64,000 nucleotides of DNA. Origin: Paracoccus onubensis (GTDB lineage Bacteria > Pseudomonadota > Alphaproteobacteria > Rhodobacterales > Rhodobacteraceae). Positions 54,062 to 63,637 of this stretch are shown here, piece after piece. Numbering within the stretch: the stretch's first letter is position 1; every line of letters begins with the position of its first letter. The notes below the pieces were generated by a model. The model saw only the letters and a list, made by a program, of their open reading frames with translations. It made no database searches and was not told where the DNA came from. The stretch spans positions 124,001 to 188,000 of the forward strand of contig NZ_QZCG01000003.1 in assembly GCF_003591515.1 (NCBI RefSeq), read 5' to 3'. A program made the translations under genes and the position numbers.

Positions 54062-54973
54062 TTACTGGGGAACGGCCTTGCCCGCAGCTGCGTAGATGGC
54101 GCGAATACCCTTGCCGATTTCCGCGATCGCCTCCGCTTCCGCAGCTTTGTGCGGGCGCCGCACGGTCCCTCCGTTCAGTCCCAGCGCCGCCATGCCTGCC
54201 TTGACGAAAGCAAAATTCGACAGACCCGAACGCGCCATCAGGTGATAGAGTTGATCAATGATCTGCTGGTTGCGCGACATCTCTTCCAGATCACCCGCGC
54301 GATAAGCGTCATAGGTCGCGACGACTTCGGCCGCGCAGATATTCGAGATGGTCGAAACCGATCCCGACGCGCCACGGCTGAGCAGGCTGGACAGATATGG
54401 CTCAAGCCCGGCGAAATGCCGCAATTTGTCGCGGGTCGCGTAATATGTCTCGGCCACGGCATAAAGGTCGCGGGCGCTTTCCTTGTAAGCAACGACATTC
54501 GGGATGGCAGCCAATTCGGCAGTCAGGGCCGGCGTCAGATTGACGCCCACCCGCGCAGGGTTGTTGTAAAGCATGACCGGCAGACCGATCCCGGCCACCT
54601 CGGCCACGGCGGCGCGGATCTCGGCAGCGGTGGGTAGGCAATAGACCGGCGGAAGCAACATGCAGCCGTCGAAGCCGATTTCTTTCGCGTGACGCGTCAA
54701 TTCCAGGGTATCGGCGTGGTTCAGCGAAGAGGTGCCTGCGATCAGCATCGCGCGGTCACCGTAGCGGTCGGCAACAAGCGAAAACAGCGCTTTCCGCTCA
54801 TCCGCCGACATCGAGTAATATTCGCCCGTGCTTCCCGACACGACGAAACCCGCAACCCCCGCCGCAAGCATGCGGTCAAGATGTGCGTGCAGCGCCTTTT
54901 CATCGACCTGTCCATCCGCGTCAAACGGGGTAATCGCCGCGGTCAAAACCCCGCTCCAATCATTTTTGCTCAC
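54062..54973 (-). CDS. DapA/NAL-superfamily enzyme, likely 1-pyrroline-4-hydroxy-2-carboxylate deaminase
   Basis: 303 residues from a GTG at 54973, chosen for AAAGGA 8 bases upstream and family length; a TTG at 54997 is weaker. The class-I aldolase fold shows GSTGEYYSMS near 45, the tyrosine in LYNNP near 135 and the Schiff-base lysine in VVAYKESA near 165. In trans-4-hydroxyproline breakdown a DapA-family enzyme deaminates 1-pyrroline-4-hydroxy-2-carboxylate to 2-oxoglutarate semialdehyde, and the aldehyde dehydrogenase across the divergent promoter would finish the route. Other aldolase reactions remain possible. Confidence 0.8.
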   Translation of the reverse strand: MSKNDWSGVLTAAITPFDADGQVDEKALHAHLDRMLAAGVAGFVVSGSTGEYYSMSADERKALFSLVADRYGDRAMLIAGTSSLNHADTLELTRHAKEIGFDGCMLLPPVYCLPTAAEIRAAVAEVAGIGLPVMLYNNPARVGVNLTPALTAELAAIPNVVAYKESARDLYAVAETYYATRDKLRHFAGLEPYLSSLLSRGASGSVSTISNICAAEVVATYDAYRAGDLEEMSRNQQIIDQLYHLMARSGLSNFAFVKAGMAALGLNGGTVRRPHKAAEAEAIAEIGKGIRAIYAAAGKAVPQ

Positions 54974-55006
54974 GCCCTGTCCTTTCTGGTTGATCAAATT
55001 TGCTAC

Positions 55007-55018
55007 ACGATATATCGT
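55007..55018. promoter_or_regulatory. Perfect 12-bp palindrome between the divergent operons
   Basis: ACGATATATCGT lies 34 bases from the deaminase-like start and 42 bases before gntR. FCD-type GntR regulators bind short palindromes in this kind of place, so it probably controls both operons. Confidence 0.6.
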
Positions 55019-55059
55019 ATTTTAAAGGATGCAATGATTTTTTTGGAGCCGGTGAAATC

Positions 55060-55785
55060 ATGTGGGAAAACAGTTCAGGCGATGCGTTCAGCGCTGTGCG
55101 AAACGACTCTTTGGCCGAGCAGATCCACGGACAATTATCGCGCATGATTCTGTCCGGAGGCTTTGCTCCCGACGACCGAATCAACCTTCGCCAGCTTGCA
55201 CGCGACTTTGAGGTCAGCGTCACCCCGGTGCGCGAGGCAGTGCTGCGGTTGGCATCAAACGGGATTTTGCAGACGACTGACCGCAATGCCATCATCATCC
55301 CCTCGCGTCATGAGGACGAAATCCGGGAAATCTTCCAGATCCGCAGAGCTCTGGAAGGAGAACTGGCAGAAGGCGCGGCGACCATCCTGACATCCGAGGA
55401 TATCGATGCCCTGCGCGAGATGCAGGCCGATTTCATCGTTGCCCTGTCGGGCAAGGATTATCGCGAAGCCTTGCGCCTGAACGCCAATCTTCATTTCCGT
55501 ATCTACGCAGCGGCAAAGATGCCCATAAGATTGCAAATCGTCGAAAGCCTCTGGCTGCGCATCGGTCCGACGCTACGCAACATGTATCCGATCCTGACCC
55601 AGCATCGGGCGGATTCCAGCCCGCATGATCAAATTCTGACCTGCGCCTCGACAGGCGATCCGGACGGGCTGCGCGCGGCGGTCGTGGCAGATCTGAAACG
55701 TTCGGAAGAAGCATTGCTTGAATATCTGCGCCGGGCTCGAGAGGCGCAGATGCTGGTGTCGGGATCCAAGGGGGGGAAGCGTTGA
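55060..55785 (+). CDS. GntR-family (FCD) regulator of the catabolic cluster
   Basis: 241 residues. The winged helix near residues 12-75 includes LRQLARDFEVSVTPVREAVL, and the all-helical FCD domain with its metal-binding histidines follows (EDEIREIFQIRRALEGELAE). The ATG at 55060 follows GGAG. It is the first gene of the dehydrogenase operon; its stop overlaps the next start as TTGA. It should bind the palindrome at 55007-55018 and respond to an intermediate of the pathway. Confidence 0.88.
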   Translation: MWENSSGDAFSAVRNDSLAEQIHGQLSRMILSGGFAPDDRINLRQLARDFEVSVTPVREAVLRLASNGILQTTDRNAIIIPSRHEDEIREIFQIRRALEGELAEGAATILTSEDIDALREMQADFIVALSGKDYREALRLNANLHFRIYAAAKMPIRLQIVESLWLRIGPTLRNMYPILTQHRADSSPHDQILTCASTGDPDGLRAAVVADLKRSEEALLEYLRRAREAQMLVSGSKGGKR

Positions 55786-56912
55786 CGGTCCTTCCGACCG
55801 GCCCGGATCAGCATGATTTCGACACCGTCATACTGGGCGGCGGCATCGTCGGACTTTTCACTGCGCTGCAATTGGCGCGGACCGGACAAAGCGTTGCGGT
55901 TCTGGATCAGGGCGATATCTGGACCGAGGCATCAGCGGTCAATGCCGGCTCGTTAGGGGTGCAGAACAAACTGCCTGCGCTGGTTCCCCTTAGTCTCTGG
56001 TCATGGGAATTGTGGCAGGAATTGCAGGCCGGTTTCGGCATAGACGCACATGTCAAACGCCCGGGTGGCTACAAGGTCGCCATGACAGAGGACGAGGCAG
56101 AGCGGCTGCGGGATACCGCCGAACAGCAGGCCAGACTTGGCGCCACAATCGAGATATTGACCCGTCAGCAGATCAGCGACCGCGCGCCCTGGCTTTCGCC
56201 CGATGTGGTCGCGGCAACATTTTCGCCACAAGACGGCTTCGCCAGCCCGACGCTGATGGGGCCGGCGCTTGCACAGGCGGCAAAACAGGCAGGCGCGAAC
56301 ATCTTTCCGCATCACCCGGCCCATGCCATCGAGCCCGGCCCCCGCCCTCGGATCGAGACTTCGCATGGCCGTTTCCGGGGAACCCGTCTGGCGATCACAA
56401 CCGGCGCATGGACACAGAATGCCGGAGCGATGCTGGGGATCAATCTGCCCGTTTCGCTGGATGTGAACATGGTCACGGTGACCGAGCCCGCGCCTTTCAC
56501 GATGCAGGGTCTGGTCAGTCACGCACGTGGCATCCTGACGCTGAAACAGGCCGTCAACGGCAGTTGCCTGATTGGCGGCGGCTGGCAGGGGATCGGAACG
56601 CTGGCGGATCGCCGTAAGGATGTCGATTACGACCAGATGATTCAGAATATCCGTCTGGCGCTACGCGTCGTACCGGGGCTGGCGGGGCTGAACGCGCTGC
56701 GAAGCTGGGCCGGTTATGAAGGCGTGACCCCGGATTCCATGCCCTATCTGGGCTCTCTTCCCGGCCATCCCGACATCTTCGTTGCGGCCTGCGCCCGGGG
56801 CGGTTTTACCCTTGGCCCGGCAATGGCGCGCCTTCTGACCGAGGTCATGACCGGACAGGAATCCTCCCGCCCTATCGACCTATTCGATCCAGCAAGGTTT
56901 CATGATGCCTAG
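55782..56912 (+). CDS. FAD-dependent D-amino acid dehydrogenase-like subunit (D-hydroxyproline dehydrogenase beta-type)
   Basis: 376 residues with a TTG start that overlaps the gntR stop, supported by GGGGGGAAG upstream. The FAD loop is VILGGGIVGLFTALQLA near 15, and the DAAO/GlyOx plan continues to PYLGSLPGHPDIFVAACA near 320. With the two following genes it forms the three-part set known for D-hydroxyproline dehydrogenase (DAAO-like, 2Fe-2S and FAD/NAD subunits). It would oxidise cis-4-hydroxy-D-proline or a related imino acid. No hydroxyproline epimerase gene is in the window. Confidence 0.83.
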   Translation: MTVLPTGPDQHDFDTVILGGGIVGLFTALQLARTGQSVAVLDQGDIWTEASAVNAGSLGVQNKLPALVPLSLWSWELWQELQAGFGIDAHVKRPGGYKVAMTEDEAERLRDTAEQQARLGATIEILTRQQISDRAPWLSPDVVAATFSPQDGFASPTLMGPALAQAAKQAGANIFPHHPAHAIEPGPRPRIETSHGRFRGTRLAITTGAWTQNAGAMLGINLPVSLDVNMVTVTEPAPFTMQGLVSHARGILTLKQAVNGSCLIGGGWQGIGTLADRRKDVDYDQMIQNIRLALRVVPGLAGLNALRSWAGYEGVTPDSMPYLGSLPGHPDIFVAACARGGFTLGPAMARLLTEVMTGQESSRPIDLFDPARFHDA

Positions 56913-57201
56913 ATTTCGTCACGTACCCGGCATTCAGCCGGGGCAGCCGGTGGATTTCACCTTCAATGGTACCGCGATGTCCGGCCATCAGGGCGAAAGC
57001 ATCGCCTCCGCCCTTTTGCGCGCGGGTATTCTTTCGCAACGCATCTCGCCGCGCGACGCCGGGCAGCGGGGTTATTACTGCGGCATGGGCCAATGCTGGG
57101 AATGTGCGGTCCGGATAGATGGGCGACGCACCGTGCGAAGCTGTATGGAGCCGCTTGCGCATGGCATGACGATCTTCACCGCGGATGAGGGTATATCATG
57201 A
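56902..57201 (+). CDS. [2Fe-2S] small subunit (gamma) of the dehydrogenase
   Basis: 99 residues, overlapping the preceding gene by 11 bases. The cluster cysteines are CGMGQCWEC plus a later C in RSCMEP, a plant-ferredoxin-like order. Such small (2Fe-2S)-binding proteins pass electrons between the two flavin subunits in heteromeric sarcosine-oxidase-like and D-hydroxyproline dehydrogenases. Its start and end both overlap neighbours, supporting equal production of the three subunits. Confidence 0.88.
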   Translation: MMPRFRHVPGIQPGQPVDFTFNGTAMSGHQGESIASALLRAGILSQRISPRDAGQRGYYCGMGQCWECAVRIDGRRTVRSCMEPLAHGMTIFTADEGIS

Positions 57202-58598
57202 CAGCTCCGGTCGTAATCATAGGCGCCGGTCCGGCAGGGCTGGCCTGTGCATCGGTGCTGGCCCAGGCGGGCCGCGATATCGTCATCATAGACGAAAACC
57301 AGCAGGCTGGTGGTCAGTATTACCGGCAATTGCCCCGTACATTTTCCGCCGATTTCCGCAACCTCCCGCATGATCGGCAGGGCTTTGCAGCGTTGGCTCA
57401 GGTGATGGATCACCCGAATGTCCGCTTTCTCCGCGCCAATACCTTATGGGCCGCAGTCTCTCCGCACCGGATCGCCTTTGCGGGCAAGGACGGCAGCGGC
57501 CGTCTTGACGCAAGCGCGGTTGTGCTGGCGACGGGCGCGCAGGACATGCCGATGCCGTTTCCCGGCTGGACATTTCCCGGCGTGATCTCCTCCGGCGGCT
57601 GCCTCAATCTTATCAAGGGACAAGGGCTGATCCCGGAGGGGCGCGTCGTGGTTGCCGGAAACGGGCCCCTCGTTCTGGTCACGGCAGCGACGCTGATCCG
57701 CGCCGGGGCCAATGTCGTCCGCGTGATCGAAGCCCAGCGGGCCACCCGATTGCTGCCCGCCGTCGCAAGCGGCCTGCGATCCGCTCCGGGCATCGTCCGG
57801 CAGGCGCTGGGTTATCGCATCTCCATGCTTGCCAAACGCGTCCCGCTGCATTTCGGCCAGATCATCGCCGCTGCCGAGGGCGAGCACGAGCTGCGGAATA
57901 TCACCATCGCCAAGGTCGGACCCGATGGGCGGCCCGATGAAAACGCGCGTCTCGGGATCGCGGCCGATATACTGGTTACCGGCTATGGTCTTATCCCCGG
58001 ATCGGAACCTGCAAGGCTGTTCGGATGCCGGATGCGCATGGAACCCGCCCTGAACGGTGCAGTTCCTGAGCGCTCATCCACGCTAGAAACCTCTGTCCCG
58101 GGTGTCTATGCGATCGGCGACGGCGCCGGGATCGGTGGCGTCAAGGTCGCCATTGCAGAAGGACGCATCGCCGCTCATGCAATTCTGGGCCAGGATATAC
58201 CGGCGCAGCATATCCGAACCTATGCCCGGCTTGACGGCTTCAGGCGCAGGTTGAACCTGGCTTATCTCCATGATCCGCCCCTGACGGCAGCCACGCCGGA
58301 CACTGTCATCTGCCGTTGCGAGGCTCTGCGCCTGGCGGAGTTGCAAGCCCATCCTCGTATCGAAACGGGCAGCCTGAATGTTCTGAAAACTGCGACGCGG
58401 CTGGGCATGGGGCGTTGTCAGGGGCGTAACTGCCTACCTTCCGCCGCCACCCTTCTCGGTCTTCCCGACGATTTTGCCACGCGCCCCCGCGTGCGCCCGC
58501 CATTGCGTCCCTTGCCGCTGCAACAGATTGCCGCGGACAGAGACGCTCTGCCGGTCCCCGAACCGGACGAACCTCAAATTCACCAAACTGGAGAATGA
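57198..58598 (+). CDS. FAD/NAD(P)-binding subunit (alpha) with a C-terminal BFD-like [2Fe-2S] domain
   Basis: 466 residues. An N-terminal FAD loop (VVIIGAGPAGLACASVLA) and the disulfide-reductase-like core are followed near 370 by a BFD-like cysteine set: CRCEALRL and GMGRCQGRNC. This matches the alpha subunit of three-part D-hydroxyproline dehydrogenases and related sarcosine-oxidase-like enzymes. It overlaps the 2Fe-2S gene by 4 bases and ends just before the aldehyde dehydrogenase gene. Confidence 0.85.
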   Translation: MTAPVVIIGAGPAGLACASVLAQAGRDIVIIDENQQAGGQYYRQLPRTFSADFRNLPHDRQGFAALAQVMDHPNVRFLRANTLWAAVSPHRIAFAGKDGSGRLDASAVVLATGAQDMPMPFPGWTFPGVISSGGCLNLIKGQGLIPEGRVVVAGNGPLVLVTAATLIRAGANVVRVIEAQRATRLLPAVASGLRSAPGIVRQALGYRISMLAKRVPLHFGQIIAAAEGEHELRNITIAKVGPDGRPDENARLGIAADILVTGYGLIPGSEPARLFGCRMRMEPALNGAVPERSSTLETSVPGVYAIGDGAGIGGVKVAIAEGRIAAHAILGQDIPAQHIRTYARLDGFRRRLNLAYLHDPPLTAATPDTVICRCEALRLAELQAHPRIETGSLNVLKTATRLGMGRCQGRNCLPSAATLLGLPDDFATRPRVRPPLRPLPLQQIAADRDALPVPEPDEPQIHQTGE

Positions 58599-58599
58599 C

Positions 58600-60057
58600 G
58601 TGAAAGATATCGGACTTCACAACAAGATCAATCTGAACCCTTATATCGACGGCGCCCACATCCCCACCGGCAACAAGGACAGCATCCCCACCCATGATCC
58701 CGCAACCGGCGAAGTCCTTTGCGAAGTGCCGGTCGCTGATGCCGCAGTGGTCGACCGGGCGGTGCAATCCGCCAAGGTGGCACTGACAGGCATCTGGGCC
58801 GACACGACCCCCGCCCAGCGCAGCCAGATCCTCTACCGGATCGCACAGGGCATCCGTGCCAACGCCGAAGAACTGGCAATTGTCGAATCGCAGGACAGCG
58901 GCAAACCCCTGCGGGAAGCCAAAGGCGATATCGAAACCTCGGCGCGTTATTTCGAATATTATGCCGGAATGGCAGACAAGCTTCAGGGTGACACGATCCC
59001 TTTGGGCAAGGATTTCGTGTCCTTCACCCAGCATGAGCCGATCGGGGTAACCGCGCATATCATTCCATGGAACTTCCCATTGGTCACCACGACTCGCGGA
59101 CTTGCCCCGGCTTTGGCTGCGGGCGCGACCGCGGTGGTCAAGCCTGCCGAACAAACGCCGCTGACCGCATTGATGCTTGGGCCGATCCTGAAAGAGGCTG
59201 GCTTGCCCGATGGGGTGGTGAACATCGTTTGCGGTTCGGGCGCCACGACCGGTGCACCGCTCGTGGCCCATCCGGATATCGCCCATGTGACCTTTACGGG
59301 CTCGGTTGCGACCGGGATCAATGTCATGCGCAGCGCTGCAGAGCATGTTGCCTCGGTGACGATGGAATTGGGCGGAAAATCCCCTGTTGTCGTACTGAAT
59401 GACGGCGATCAGGACGCCGCCCTCGAAGGCGTTATGAAGGCGATCTTCACCAATGCCGGTCAGGTCTGCTCGGCTGGATCGCGCCTTGTGATCGAGCAGG
59501 GCTGTGCCGATGCGTTTATCGCGAAGCTGCGGGCGCGGGTTCGCGAGATGACGCCCGGTCGCGGGCTTGATGATCCGGCGCTTGGGCCGATCGTGTCGCA
59601 ACAACAACTGCAAAAAATCGATGGCATCGTCTCGGCAAGCATCGAGGCAGGCGCGGAATTGCTGGAAGGCGGCAAAATCCTGAAGCCTGATGGGCTGGGT
59701 GGCTGGTTCTATGCGCCCACTTTGCTGAAATCGGACCATATCGACACGCCCGCGGTACAGGAAGAGATCTTCGGCCCCGTCCTGACCATCCAGATCGCCA
59801 AGGATTTCGACCATGCCTGCGCATTGGCGGAATGCACGAGTTTTGGTCTGGTGGCCGGTATCTATACGACCGATTTCTCCAAGGCCATGCGCTTTGGCCG
59901 CGTGGTTTCGGCCGGGCAGATTTATATCAACCAGTATTTTGCAGGTGGCGTGGAAACACCGTTTGGCGGAACCAAGAACAGCGGCTTCGGTCGGGAAAAA
60001 GGGCTTGAAGCCCTGCGTGCCTATTTCGCCGTGAAGACCATTACCGCCAAACTTTGA
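58600..60057 (+). CDS. NAD(P)-dependent aldehyde dehydrogenase
   Basis: 485 residues from a GTG at 58600, placed by GGAG seven bases upstream and one base after the alpha-subunit stop. A longer frame reaching back into the alpha gene is rejected. The catalytic glutamate lies in MELGGKSP near 250 and the cysteine in GQVCSAGS near 285. In the hydroxyproline route the substrate would be 2-oxoglutarate semialdehyde. The N-terminus (INLNPYIDG) also resembles betaine-aldehyde-type enzymes, so specificity is open. Confidence 0.9.
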   Translation: MKDIGLHNKINLNPYIDGAHIPTGNKDSIPTHDPATGEVLCEVPVADAAVVDRAVQSAKVALTGIWADTTPAQRSQILYRIAQGIRANAEELAIVESQDSGKPLREAKGDIETSARYFEYYAGMADKLQGDTIPLGKDFVSFTQHEPIGVTAHIIPWNFPLVTTTRGLAPALAAGATAVVKPAEQTPLTALMLGPILKEAGLPDGVVNIVCGSGATTGAPLVAHPDIAHVTFTGSVATGINVMRSAAEHVASVTMELGGKSPVVVLNDGDQDAALEGVMKAIFTNAGQVCSAGSRLVIEQGCADAFIAKLRARVREMTPGRGLDDPALGPIVSQQQLQKIDGIVSASIEAGAELLEGGKILKPDGLGGWFYAPTLLKSDHIDTPAVQEEIFGPVLTIQIAKDFDHACALAECTSFGLVAGIYTTDFSKAMRFGRVVSAGQIYINQYFAGGVETPFGGTKNSGFGREKGLEALRAYFAVKTITAKL

Positions 60058-60070
60058 ATGGAGAACTGCT

Positions 60071-60100
60071 TCGGTGCGGTCCCGGAAAGGGCCGCACCGA
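60071..60100 (+). terminator. Terminator of the dehydrogenase operon
   Basis: TCGGTGCGG and CCGCACCGA form a 9-bp stem, extended by T-G, C-G and C-G pairs to 12 bp with a 6-base loop. It lies 14 bases after the aldehyde dehydrogenase stop and is followed by CAATTTCC. It is strong, although the T run is short. Confidence 0.75.
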
Positions 60101-60368
60101 CAATTTCCACCCTTCACTCTTCATCGGCTTCAAGGGTGCCGCCACCCGTGCGCGCCCGGCGCATTGAGGTCGATTCCGGCGAAGTCGGGATCATGGGATC
60201 GAAATCCCGGCTGCTTCAGACATTGTGGGCGGGCAGGGATGTAAACCCTGTGCCCATTCGTGGACTGAAATGGCGAAGCGCGAAGGGATTCGAACGCGTA
60301 AGGTTCGACGAATACGGTCACGATGCCCGATCTAAGACCCGGGCGAGACGAGCCTTTGGCACTCTTGC

Positions 60369-61832
60369 CTATAGTTCTCCCCGCTCGCTGCGTTTCCACT
60401 CTTCCCAGCCCTGCTGCCCTTGCATGAACGCCTCGATCTCGGCGCGGTTGGCTTCCAGCCCCGGGTCATGCTTCAGATAGAACCGGGTTTCGCGCGCGAT
60501 CAAACCGGACAGCAGCAGCAGGCCGATCAGGTTCGGAATGGCCATCAATCCATTCATCACATCCGAAAAATTCCAGACCACGCCAAGCTGAACCGTGCAG
60601 CCGATATAGACAATCAGCGAAAACAGCACACGGAAAGGCATGACGCCACCGCGACCGATCAGGCGTTCGAGATTGCGTTCGCCGTAGTAAGCCCAGCCGA
60701 GGATGGTGGAGTAGGCAAACAACGCCAGCCCAATGGTCACGATCCAGTGCCCCCATTGACCCGGCAAGCCGTGGCTGAACGCCTCTCCCGTCATGATCGC
60801 GGCTGAAATCTGCTCTCCCGTTCCCGGGTCGGTCTGATGCCAGACGCCTGTAGTGACGATGACCAGACCGGTACAGCTGACGACGATGATTGTATCAATG
60901 AAGGTCTGCGTCATCGACACCAGCCCCTGACGCACAGGATGAGTGGTCTGGGCGGAGGCCGCGGCAATGGCTGCCGAACCCATGCCGGATTCGTTCGAGA
61001 AGATCCCGCGAGCAACTCCGAATTGGACGGCGATCATGATCGTCGAGCCGATAAAGCCTCCGACCGCGGCGCTACCAGTGAAGGCCTCGCTGAAGATCTG
61101 ACCGAGAGCGGCGGGAACCGCGCTGATATTCGCCAGCAGGATATAGATCGCGCCCAGCACGTAGAACAGGATCATCACCGGGACCAGACCGGCGGTGACG
61201 CGCCCGATGGATTTGATACCGCCGATCAGCACGACCAGGGTCAGGACCGCCAGTACCAGGCCGGTGACCCAATTTGGGATGTTGAAGCTGTTCGTCAAGT
61301 TTGATGCGATCGAGTTGCCCTGAGTCATATTGCCGATGCCAAAGCAGGCACAGACCGCAAAGATCGCAAAGCTGATGGCGAGGAATTTGCCGAACCCTCC
61401 TGGAATGCCTCGTTCCAGATAATACTGGGGGCCGCCATTCTTCTCACCCGCCGCATCCGTCGTGCGAAAACGGACGCCCAGGAAGGCTTCGGAATATTTC
61501 GACGCCATACCCAAGAGCGCCGTGACCCACATCCAGAATAAGGCACCCGGGCCGCCAGCGCTGATTGCGGTCGCGACACCGACGATATTGCCCGTGCCGA
61601 CCGTCGCGGCCATTGCCGTGGTCAGGGCCTGAAACTGTGAAATATCGCCGTCCTGGGTGTCATCGCTGCGCTTGATCAGACCAAGGCGAAGCGCAGGCCA
61701 AAGGCGGCTGAACTGGATGCCACCCAATGTCCATGTCAGGTAAAGCCCGGTCCCCAGCAACAGGGGAATCAACAGATACGGCCCCCAGACGATACTGCCG
61801 ATCTGGCCCAGAAAAGCTTCTAGTCCATCCAT
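60369..61832 (-). CDS. Alanine/glycine:cation symporter family transporter (AGCS)
   Basis: 487 residues and 10-11 membrane helices. Family features are TVGTGNIVGVATAISAGGPG near 95 and a central GMGSAAIAAASAQTTHP near 280. AGCS proteins take up small amino acids with sodium or protons. It converges on the aldehyde dehydrogenase and could import the cluster's substrate or a product such as glycine or alanine; there is no direct evidence. It has its own promoter region and no regulator beside it. Confidence 0.92.
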   Translation of the reverse strand: MDGLEAFLGQIGSIVWGPYLLIPLLLGTGLYLTWTLGGIQFSRLWPALRLGLIKRSDDTQDGDISQFQALTTAMAATVGTGNIVGVATAISAGGPGALFWMWVTALLGMASKYSEAFLGVRFRTTDAAGEKNGGPQYYLERGIPGGFGKFLAISFAIFAVCACFGIGNMTQGNSIASNLTNSFNIPNWVTGLVLAVLTLVVLIGGIKSIGRVTAGLVPVMILFYVLGAIYILLANISAVPAALGQIFSEAFTGSAAVGGFIGSTIMIAVQFGVARGIFSNESGMGSAAIAAASAQTTHPVRQGLVSMTQTFIDTIIVVSCTGLVIVTTGVWHQTDPGTGEQISAAIMTGEAFSHGLPGQWGHWIVTIGLALFAYSTILGWAYYGERNLERLIGRGGVMPFRVLFSLIVYIGCTVQLGVVWNFSDVMNGLMAIPNLIGLLLLSGLIARETRFYLKHDPGLEANRAEIEAFMQGQQGWEEWKRSERGEL

Positions 61833-62632
61833 GTATCAGCTCCCTTCCACGGTTCATATACGCTCATGACGGCCGCGTCGGTATCGAATGTCAACCCTCA
61901 GTCGTCCGCCGTGTCAGCGATGCACCTGTCAGGCGATGTCAAGCTGGCCATTTGCGGTGCAGTCGCATTGCGTACATTGCGGTTGGCGGCAGAATCTGGC
62001 GAAATCGAAGCAGATCATCCGCTTGCTGACGGCCCGTGGATATTCGAGCGCGGAACTGTCAAAACGGTGGCACAACAACTCCGGAAACAAGCGCGACAAA
62101 GGCGAATTTGCAAGGTAAATTCAATAAATATCCCGCCAGTTGATGCTGTGGGCATCATTTTGTGGATCAGGATATCACCAACATTCATGCGTTGCCCAAA
62201 GTAACGAAACGATGAAGGCCTACTCATCTCCGAAGGGGGCGGGGTATCAGTATTGGCCTTGAATTTGAGAAACGGCAATGGCTCCGTCGTCCGGCAAGAA
62301 TGACGGTTTCCAACCATGCCAGGTCTCAGGGTCGAGATTTCCCGCCTTCGCTACCGCTGATCGAAGTGCAGCCTTGTGTCGAAACGTCATGCAGGCGGGT
62401 GCCGATCTGAAAAGAACCAGCACTTTTACCGGCCCATCGTCAAGGCGTCACGAAGACAAACGCTGCATTCTGCCGTGTTTCGGTACTGAGCTCATTGACC
62501 CGCTTGTCATAATCGCCGTTGGCTTTCGTGGATCAGGCGGCGAACAAGTATGAGAAGCAGGGACCGCGCTTCAACTCGATCTGCCCATTGTCGAATATGC
62601 GTTTCCCTGCTCCAGAATTGATGCAGGCTGCA
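61833..62632. other. Gene-poor stretch, possible gene relics
   Basis: About 800 bases without a convincing gene. A plus-strand frame from 61866 to 62204 gives 112 residues (including EADHPLADGPWIFERGTVK) that look like part of a DNA-binding or recombinase protein, but I cannot place it and the ends look wrong. Composition changes to AT-rich near 62630, at the next gene. No insertion-sequence ends were recognised. Confidence 0.4.
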
Positions 62633-63637
62633 TCATATTCCCTTTTCGAGTCGGTCCAGGATAAATGCGCGAATCTCTGGATTCACCTTGTAACTGGCGT
62701 CTTCAATGCAGGGAATTCTTTCTCTAAAAACTGGCTCATTGCTCATATAGTGTCTACTTAAATACGAATAGAAATCCTTATGGAGCGATATAATCTCTTG
62801 TCGTAACTTGTTTTCCAAAAAATAACGCTGATCCTTCACTCCACGGCGATATATTTCATCTGAAATATCAAACAATAATTTGTTGGTAAATTTATTTTTC
62901 CCACCATCAAAGTTTTCAACAAGAACCTCCGTAACAGATCTATGTAATCTTTCGTTTCCAGTTGAAAGATTAATGGAATCATTATTCTTAATATTCAAAA
63001 AGAACGCCAAATCCTGAATCAGATCTCCTTCCACGAGACTGGCGCGCTCAAATGGGCGAATGATTATATTGTCACGACCAATAACTTCTTCAGCATTGCG
63101 AAGAAATCTGAGGTGACTTTCATTGAATGTGCGCGCTCGAATTCCATTGACAAATTCCTCTAGAGGCACTCCTCTTCCACCCTTGACTGATTGTCCGTAA
63201 AGGGATTCAAAATAAAGATCTGCGCGGCGTAAATGTAAGATAATTTTCAAACGATGATTGGATAGCCAGTTCTGAATTGCCCGCAAAATATCGCCGGATA
63301 GTGTGGCACGTTGAGGGATCTTAGCACAACGCCCCCATATGACCTCGGTGTATAGAAACAACGAGCTATCATTGAAGCGGCCCGCCGAATAATCGTTAAT
63401 AAATTTCTCTGATTCATCCACAAGACGCGGAACGCGGCCATGATATGCAAAATAAGGAGCGTTGATCCCTGCATCCTGCAAGATTCGATCAACTATATGG
63501 ATAAAATTCCTTCGGAAGGGGAAAATATCAGCATCCGTAAAGAATTCAGGGTGGCGCGTAACGAGATTACCAATTGAGGTAGTGCCGGCTTTGTCAGATC
63601 CAATGCGCAGGTAAGCAACAGGCTTGGAGTTATCCAT
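62633..63637 (-). CDS. Sulfotransferase-like protein, AT-rich, probably transferred
   Basis: 334 residues. The N-terminal loop GSDKAGTTSIGNLV near residues 13-26 fits the 5'-phosphosulfate site of sulfotransferases, and ILHLRRADLYFESLYGQ near 135 fits the 3'-phosphate site. The product would transfer sulfate from PAPS to a sugar or other acceptor, perhaps a surface polymer. Base composition is much more AT-rich than the rest of the window and codon use differs, pointing to transfer. No glycosyltransferase or polysaccharide gene is beside it here. Confidence 0.72.
   Translation of the reverse strand: MDNSKPVAYLRIGSDKAGTTSIGNLVTRHPEFFTDADIFPFRRNFIHIVDRILQDAGINAPYFAYHGRVPRLVDESEKFINDYSAGRFNDSSLFLYTEVIWGRCAKIPQRATLSGDILRAIQNWLSNHRLKIILHLRRADLYFESLYGQSVKGGRGVPLEEFVNGIRARTFNESHLRFLRNAEEVIGRDNIIIRPFERASLVEGDLIQDLAFFLNIKNNDSINLSTGNERLHRSVTEVLVENFDGGKNKFTNKLLFDISDEIYRRGVKDQRYFLENKLRQEIISLHKDFYSYLSRHYMSNEPVFRERIPCIEDASYKVNPEIRAFILDRLEKGI

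Noticed and set aside
58306..60117. 603-codon minus-strand frame antisense to the aldehyde dehydrogenase
   Set aside because: It is a high-GC shadow without recognisable features; the plus strand has complete catalytic motifs. The same holds for long frames antisense to pstS, pstB, phoX and arsJ.
60271..60364. tRNA-Leu-like sequence on the minus strand
   Set aside because: It has a TTCGAAT loop, a CTTAGAT-like anticodon loop and a CCA-like end, but the T-stem mismatches at two positions, the acceptor stem does not pair and the D-arm is wrong. It is at best a decayed relic.
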